Source of the DNA: Clytia hemisphaerica | Taxonomy: Eukaryota; Cnidaria; Hydrozoa; Leptothecata; Clytiidae | DNA: 64,000 nt | Assembly: GCA_902728285.1 (NCBI GenBank) | Contig: CACVBU010000520.1 | Location: forward strand, 10,261-74,260 | Direction of reading: 5' to 3' | Shown: piece after piece, positions 52,101 to 58,100 of the stretch | Layout: each line of letters begins with the position of its first letter | Numbering within the stretch: the first letter of the stretch is position 1 | Position numbers and translations under genes: made by a program | Notes under the pieces: generated by a model | What the model saw: only the letters and a program-made list of their open reading frames with translations | Database searches by the model: none | What the model was told of the DNA's origin: nothing

Positions 52101-55100
52101 GAGGAATACAAATTGTTCGAATTAAGGAAATTTCGAGTTTTAACTTGAAGGAAAAGAAAACTTTTTCGAGTTAAGAAGACATTCGAGTCAAAGAAGTTCG
52201 AGTCAAACAGACTCTACTGTATACCTCTTCATTACTTCTTTTCAAGGACTGATTTGGAGCAATGGAAAGTAACGCTGGAGAATTTATTCAATTCCAATTT
52301 GGTGACTAACAAATGGTTTTGTGATTTCTTCGGACAACCTCAACAACGACCCTACCTTGTGTAAATATCCTTTCTTTACAGAGAATTTTTTAGAGTCACC
52401 ATTTCTTAACCGTTAGTGACCTCTGGTATTTTAACGTATTAACCCTGCAGACTATTTCTGTTTGAACCTCCTGTTTGTAACACATGCAATAACATGCAAA
52501 ATCATTACAAATTTTTATTGCCACCACCAGAAAAAATTTGGCGCTTAAAACGTCGTCACTTTCCTAGAAATTTCGTTACTCGTCCCCAAGTTTTCCCCCT
52601 TTAATACCTAGTTTGGTTATTCACGTTTTTTATGAGAACAAACCATATAAGAACATAAAGCTTCGGCGGCCACAATGTTAAGAACAAGTTAGGGACAGGA
52701 ACCTGGTCTAAAAAGAGCGTGACGTAACTTACCCCTTCCTCTAGAAGGGGCCTAGTGAGATACTTATTGGGAAATCTAGAAACCTAAATAGCAGATAATT
52801 GTAGTATCTTATAACAAATAAAACAAAAATTTCACCATCTCCCGTTTCATATCAGACACATATTTCATATCAGGACAGCTTCTTCCTATTGTTATATTAT
52901 GCTGATATATGCAAAAAATGTTTTTCTTTTCCTCTTTCTGACCAATCTTGCTCCACATCCGTGTCAATCCAATGAAAAAGCTTGTGAATTAAAATTGATG
53001 AGTGAGCAAGCGATATCACTCTTATTTAAAAACAAAACCTTTAAGTTTTGTTTTACTAGTAGTATCTGATGTTTTCTTTATTTTTCCAGTATGTATTTAT
53101 TGGAGTGTCCAGAAGCGGATACACGTCAATTGTTTTCCACATGGCTCATTCAGGCTTGTCGTAACATCCTCAACCAGTTGAACAAGGTATGATATCGCAA
53201 TGCTTTATGCAAATGCTGGTTTGGGAGTAACATTTTATTATTGCTAGAATTTGTAAAAACACCCCGCGCAAATTAACTCCCCATGGTTAAATGGGGTACT
53301 AGATTGAATCTGGCATCTGAAATTTTTTAAAGCTTCTTTTTGCTTTGGAAAGGTTGAAAGACTCGCTTCTAATCTTCGTCTTAAAACTCGATGGCTATTA
53401 TTGCAAAATATTTCAATATTCGTGTTCTACCCAACGGTAGTTAGACGAGCTCTCGGGAAGGCTTTTTTTGAGAGATATGGTATAGTTTATTTCTCGCTCG
53501 TCTAGACAGGGTTAAAGTTCACTAAAAATTGTATGTTACAGTAAAAACTTCTGTCCAACGAAAATATAGATTCTTAATAAATAAATATAGATTCTTTTCT
53601 TCCATCACCTATAAATTTATAAGAAACTCTTCAAAAACGAACTTTCCCATTTTTAACGATTCCCTCCAACAGCCAAAGTGTGAAAAAACCTTTACAATAT
53701 CCTTCCTTCAGCAGCAAGAAACTGTCAACTCCATATCTTCACTTCCAACTTTTGATTTCTTCATCTTAGGTGACGGATGAGATCGATGCCTTGATAAGTC
53801 AACTTTTAACTTTGTTGGACAGCGAGGCAGGACATCACATCAAACAAAGCTCTCAATATTTCTCCTTCTTTCATCGATACTCTCTTCTGGTAAGTCATCT
53901 TTGTACACCATTGTGTTGTTTTTAAGAGTTTGAGTGGAAAAACATTTTAAAAACATTTGAAAGTACAGGCACCGGGTATTACGGCGGGACGAGATGGAGT
54001 TTTTACAAGCTCTTATTTGATTTGGTTGCTCGTTAACCAGTTATAAAACAATTTTGTTACTTTTTCTAAAGAACGCGTCATTTTTATTACTTCAAATGGC
54101 CAATTATTAAAATATCTTAAAAACTCCATCTCATCTGAATACTGCACGTTAGTCCATTTTTTCCACAGAGCCCTCGAATTACCCTTTTCCTCATTTGTCG
54201 TATCAGATTTAAAAAGCGTCCTTCGTACTTGAGTACAGAACAACTTAAAACGTTTTCAGCTTGTACTTCTCCTTACAAAAAACGTCGAAATACTGTTTCA
54301 AACAGATAGAAGATGAAGAAAGTACTGTCGTAAACTTTTTATTCTGTATTAATAGGAGTACCTAATTTCACAGTGCCAGAGTACTACGGATTTTTCAAGT
54401 CAATACTTATGCATGCATGTGTGAAGTTCGTTTTAGGGCATTGCAGTCCTGTCAACTACCTTTGCCCAAAATTTTTCACGTCAATACAATACTTCAATCT
54501 TTTTCGTTTCAGTCATTCGAAGCTTTGTCTCACTTGTTGGATATCGGTGCATTCCGCAAATTCCAAAACTTTTTGCTTGGATCTCGGTCACTAACTAATG
54601 TAAGCTACTAGTCTCAATCGCGGTCGAACGCTAATGAAGTGTTCACAGTATTGGACTTTATAATGTATTTCTTCTGGTTTTTCTCGTCCTTTAAAAAAAT
54701 TTGAAAATTTGGCAAGGGACTTATTTTAGCAAGGTTCCCTTAAACTAGCATGATTCTCATAAAACAATACTCATTGTGAATGGAGTGAGCTTATATTTTA
54801 AATGGTATCGTTTGTCATCTTCAATTTGAAAACTTTTCGTCTTTTTAGCCTGAGAAATTGATTCGCAGATGGACTTCAGCGCAAACGCTAGAGCTTCTTT
54901 CGCTTCATCAAGTCATGTCCACAATCGTCATCAACGTGGAAAACGAATCTCTACATACAGGTATATAACTTTTGTTTTCCATGCTGTAACTTTTTCTCAT
55001 TCATAGCAATTTGATAAAGTGATTTGTTCTGAAGAGTACGAGATTTTTTCTTTTTCCTTTTTTGTTGTGGGCAGGAAGCTTGTCTAGTAGGTGGGGCGCA

Positions 55101-58100
55101 ATAGAACTTCCGTCACAAATAAAGTTGTTACCAATGATATTTTCAGGGTTTTGCACTCTGATACATACAGAGCTCAAATCTGATTAAAAACAACCTATCA
55201 TAGCTGAAGGATTTCCAAAATCTTAAATTTTCGATTTCTCATTTCAAATTTGTGGGTTCAATCCACGATCAACGCCAGCTCAGCAAATATGTAGCTTCAG
55301 TTAGGTAATCTGATCCAAGCGGTAAGTTACTGGGAGCTGAGAGTATGTGTGGCGTTACCACCTTAGCATTCGACCTCTCAGGTCTAGCGCAAATGATCTA
55401 GCTTCGCCGACGCAAATTTTTTTTCCATAGACGGGCGGAAATATCTTTAATGGTCGGAAATATCATAAGCGTAATGGTCGGAAATATCATTTGATGGTCG
55501 GAAATATCATTTGATGGTCGGAAATATCCAAAACTCTGAAAATTTGAAAATTTAATGGTCGGAAATATCCCGTGTTTTTAAAAATGCTTCATCAACAAAA
55601 AAATGTAAGCAAAGATGATAGCAAAGGTGGTGTTGTGTGGCCAACTTGTTGTGTGTGCCGGACAAGCTTTTTAGGGAGAGAAAGTGGTATTGACCTTTTT
55701 ATTCAAACACGACTCTTCGTTCTTTCTTTTCTTTTCTCCCTACTGTAAGGGTCATTTTTTGGCAAAATTTTCTCTGCATGCACTGCCAGCTGGATGCACT
55801 GCCAGCTGGATGCACTGTAAGGGTTCGATTTTGGAAGCCAAATTTTCCGCCGAACGTATGGTCGTTTTCAGATCGATCCAACGGGGTAAGGTCTAGAATG
55901 GGAGGGTGTCCAGGTAGGGTTGGGACTAGCTTTAGGGTGATTTGAGAGCAGTGGGGGCTAGAGGAGGAAAAGATACAAAAAAGACAAGAAAGAAAGAAGA
56001 GTCGTGTTTAAATAAAAAGGTTAATACCACTTTCTCTCCCTAAAAACTGTCTACGTCTTTTGTAAAATACGGTATAAAGAACTAAGAAACAAAACAGTTC
56101 TCAGTCAGTGTCCCAAAAACTTAAAATAAAAAACTACTCTTGTCTGGCACAAACAACAAGTTGGCCACACTACAGCACCTTTGCTACCATCTTTGTTTAC
56201 ATTTTTTTGCTGGATGAAGCATTTTTAAAAGTGCGGGATATTTCCGACCATTAAATTTTCAAATTTTCAGAGTTTTGGATATTTCCGACCATCAAAAGAT
56301 ATTTCCGACCATCAAATGATATTTCCGACCATTACGCTATGATATTTCCGACCATTAAAGATATTTCCGCCCGTCTACGGAAAAAAAATTTGCTTCGCCG
56401 ACAGCCACCAGTTGAATAAACGAAACATTCTTAACTGACTATTTATGTTTTTAGTCTCCACAGACATCGAATGCCCTCCACCACGCAAGATGGTACAATA
56501 TCCCAATCGATTGAAGATCAACAAAGACTTATGTGAACTTTTCTACGGGATCGATTCTGACCGTTACTTGCATGAGGTCTGTTCGTTTGTCTGTTTTGAT
56601 CACGCTTGAAATTCTCTCTATAGGAGTTGCATCCTTTATTCACTGACCTTTATATACCCTGGATACAGCTTCTCAATCCCGGTCAAAATCTTTGATCGCA
56701 GTTTTTAAAAATTGGTACCCTAATGGTAACACTACTCAAGGTTCAAAACACATTCAAGCATTACATTTTATTGAATATAAAATTGATCCACATCGAGTCA
56801 CTTTTCTAAAAACTCCGGTATAAGATGGGGATATAGCTTTGTCTAGGGTTTATAAAGGTTTAGAAAGTTTGATATGCCTTGGAAATATTTTAGTTGATTT
56901 ATTTACAGACTACATTTTATCTAACAAACATCACTATAATATAATTCCTCTTTCCACAGCTTCTGTTTGCAACAATAGAAATCCCACACGCCAATGAATG
57001 TGTTTATGACGTCATCATGTATGGATGCTGGTGCAATCTGGCTTTCTCGCTGACCTTCTTCCAGCAGATACAGGTAAGGGGGCCATGACAATTTTATGTG
57101 TTCACTGAAAATTTTTCACATTATATAGAACAAATACTTTCTTTAAAATGCTTCATTGAAATTGCCTAAAATCTTCCACTTAACTGGCATATCCAAATTC
57201 AGTTTTCCATCTAAAGAAATTCCTGCATATATCCCGCATATGAAATGTATTTTTATTTTTCCAGATGTTTCTAGCCAAAGCCCAAGTCAGTGACTTCGTC
57301 AATCTGTTCCCACTTCTCAAAGGAGTTTTGGTAAGCTTTGTTGATATTTTGAAAGGCTTTTTGGGGATTTGATGGTAGAAATGTTTCACCATCATGAAAA
57401 GCAGTAGCTCAAGTTCTTCTTGTCTTGCTCGCTTCTTTTCGGAGTCCCCTCTATTTATTCTTCATTTATTTTCTGTATTAGTCTACTTGTTAGACATTCT
57501 TATTCTAACTCATATGGGTTATAGGTTTTCGAAAATACTCCAACAACGCAGATCTTCTCCCAGGGTTTCCATACGTCTTGTATATCTACTTTTTAACTAA
57601 AGTATGCGTTTTTTAGTAGAATATTTAGAAAATCGGGTGTTTTAGAGCTCACAAAGCCTCAAGATGGTCTTAACCTTTTCTTGATATTTTGGCCATCGAA
57701 TCCTTATGTTCTTACATACTTTGTTCTTCATATGTCCTTGGAGTTATTATGAACTCAAGTTATACAATTTCCCCTTTCTACTCTTTAGTGTTTGGACGAC
57801 CCTCACCAAACAAAGCGAATCGAATGTTGCGTTGGTGGTTCAACAGAGGATGATATTGAAGGCCTCTTTAGTAAGTGTGAACAAGGTGTTTTTATTTTGG
57901 AATTCTCAAAGGTGCACATTCTCAAGCTAGTCTGACCATAAATTGACGCGTAGAAAACGTTGTGGCAGAAGTGCATGCTTTTTTATAAGAATATACTTTA
58001 TGTGAATGTTCATAATGAAATTGGCAAAAAAAATAAGAACATACTTAGCTAAGAATATCACAATCATGGAATCTGGTGACTGAACCTTAGAATGCCAATT

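Noticed and set aside
55435-55580. Regular ATGGTCGGAAATATC repeats that could suggest a CRISPR array
   Set aside because: Spacers are too short and similar, the repeats are inverted on the other side of the loop, and the genome is animal. It is a transposon arm.
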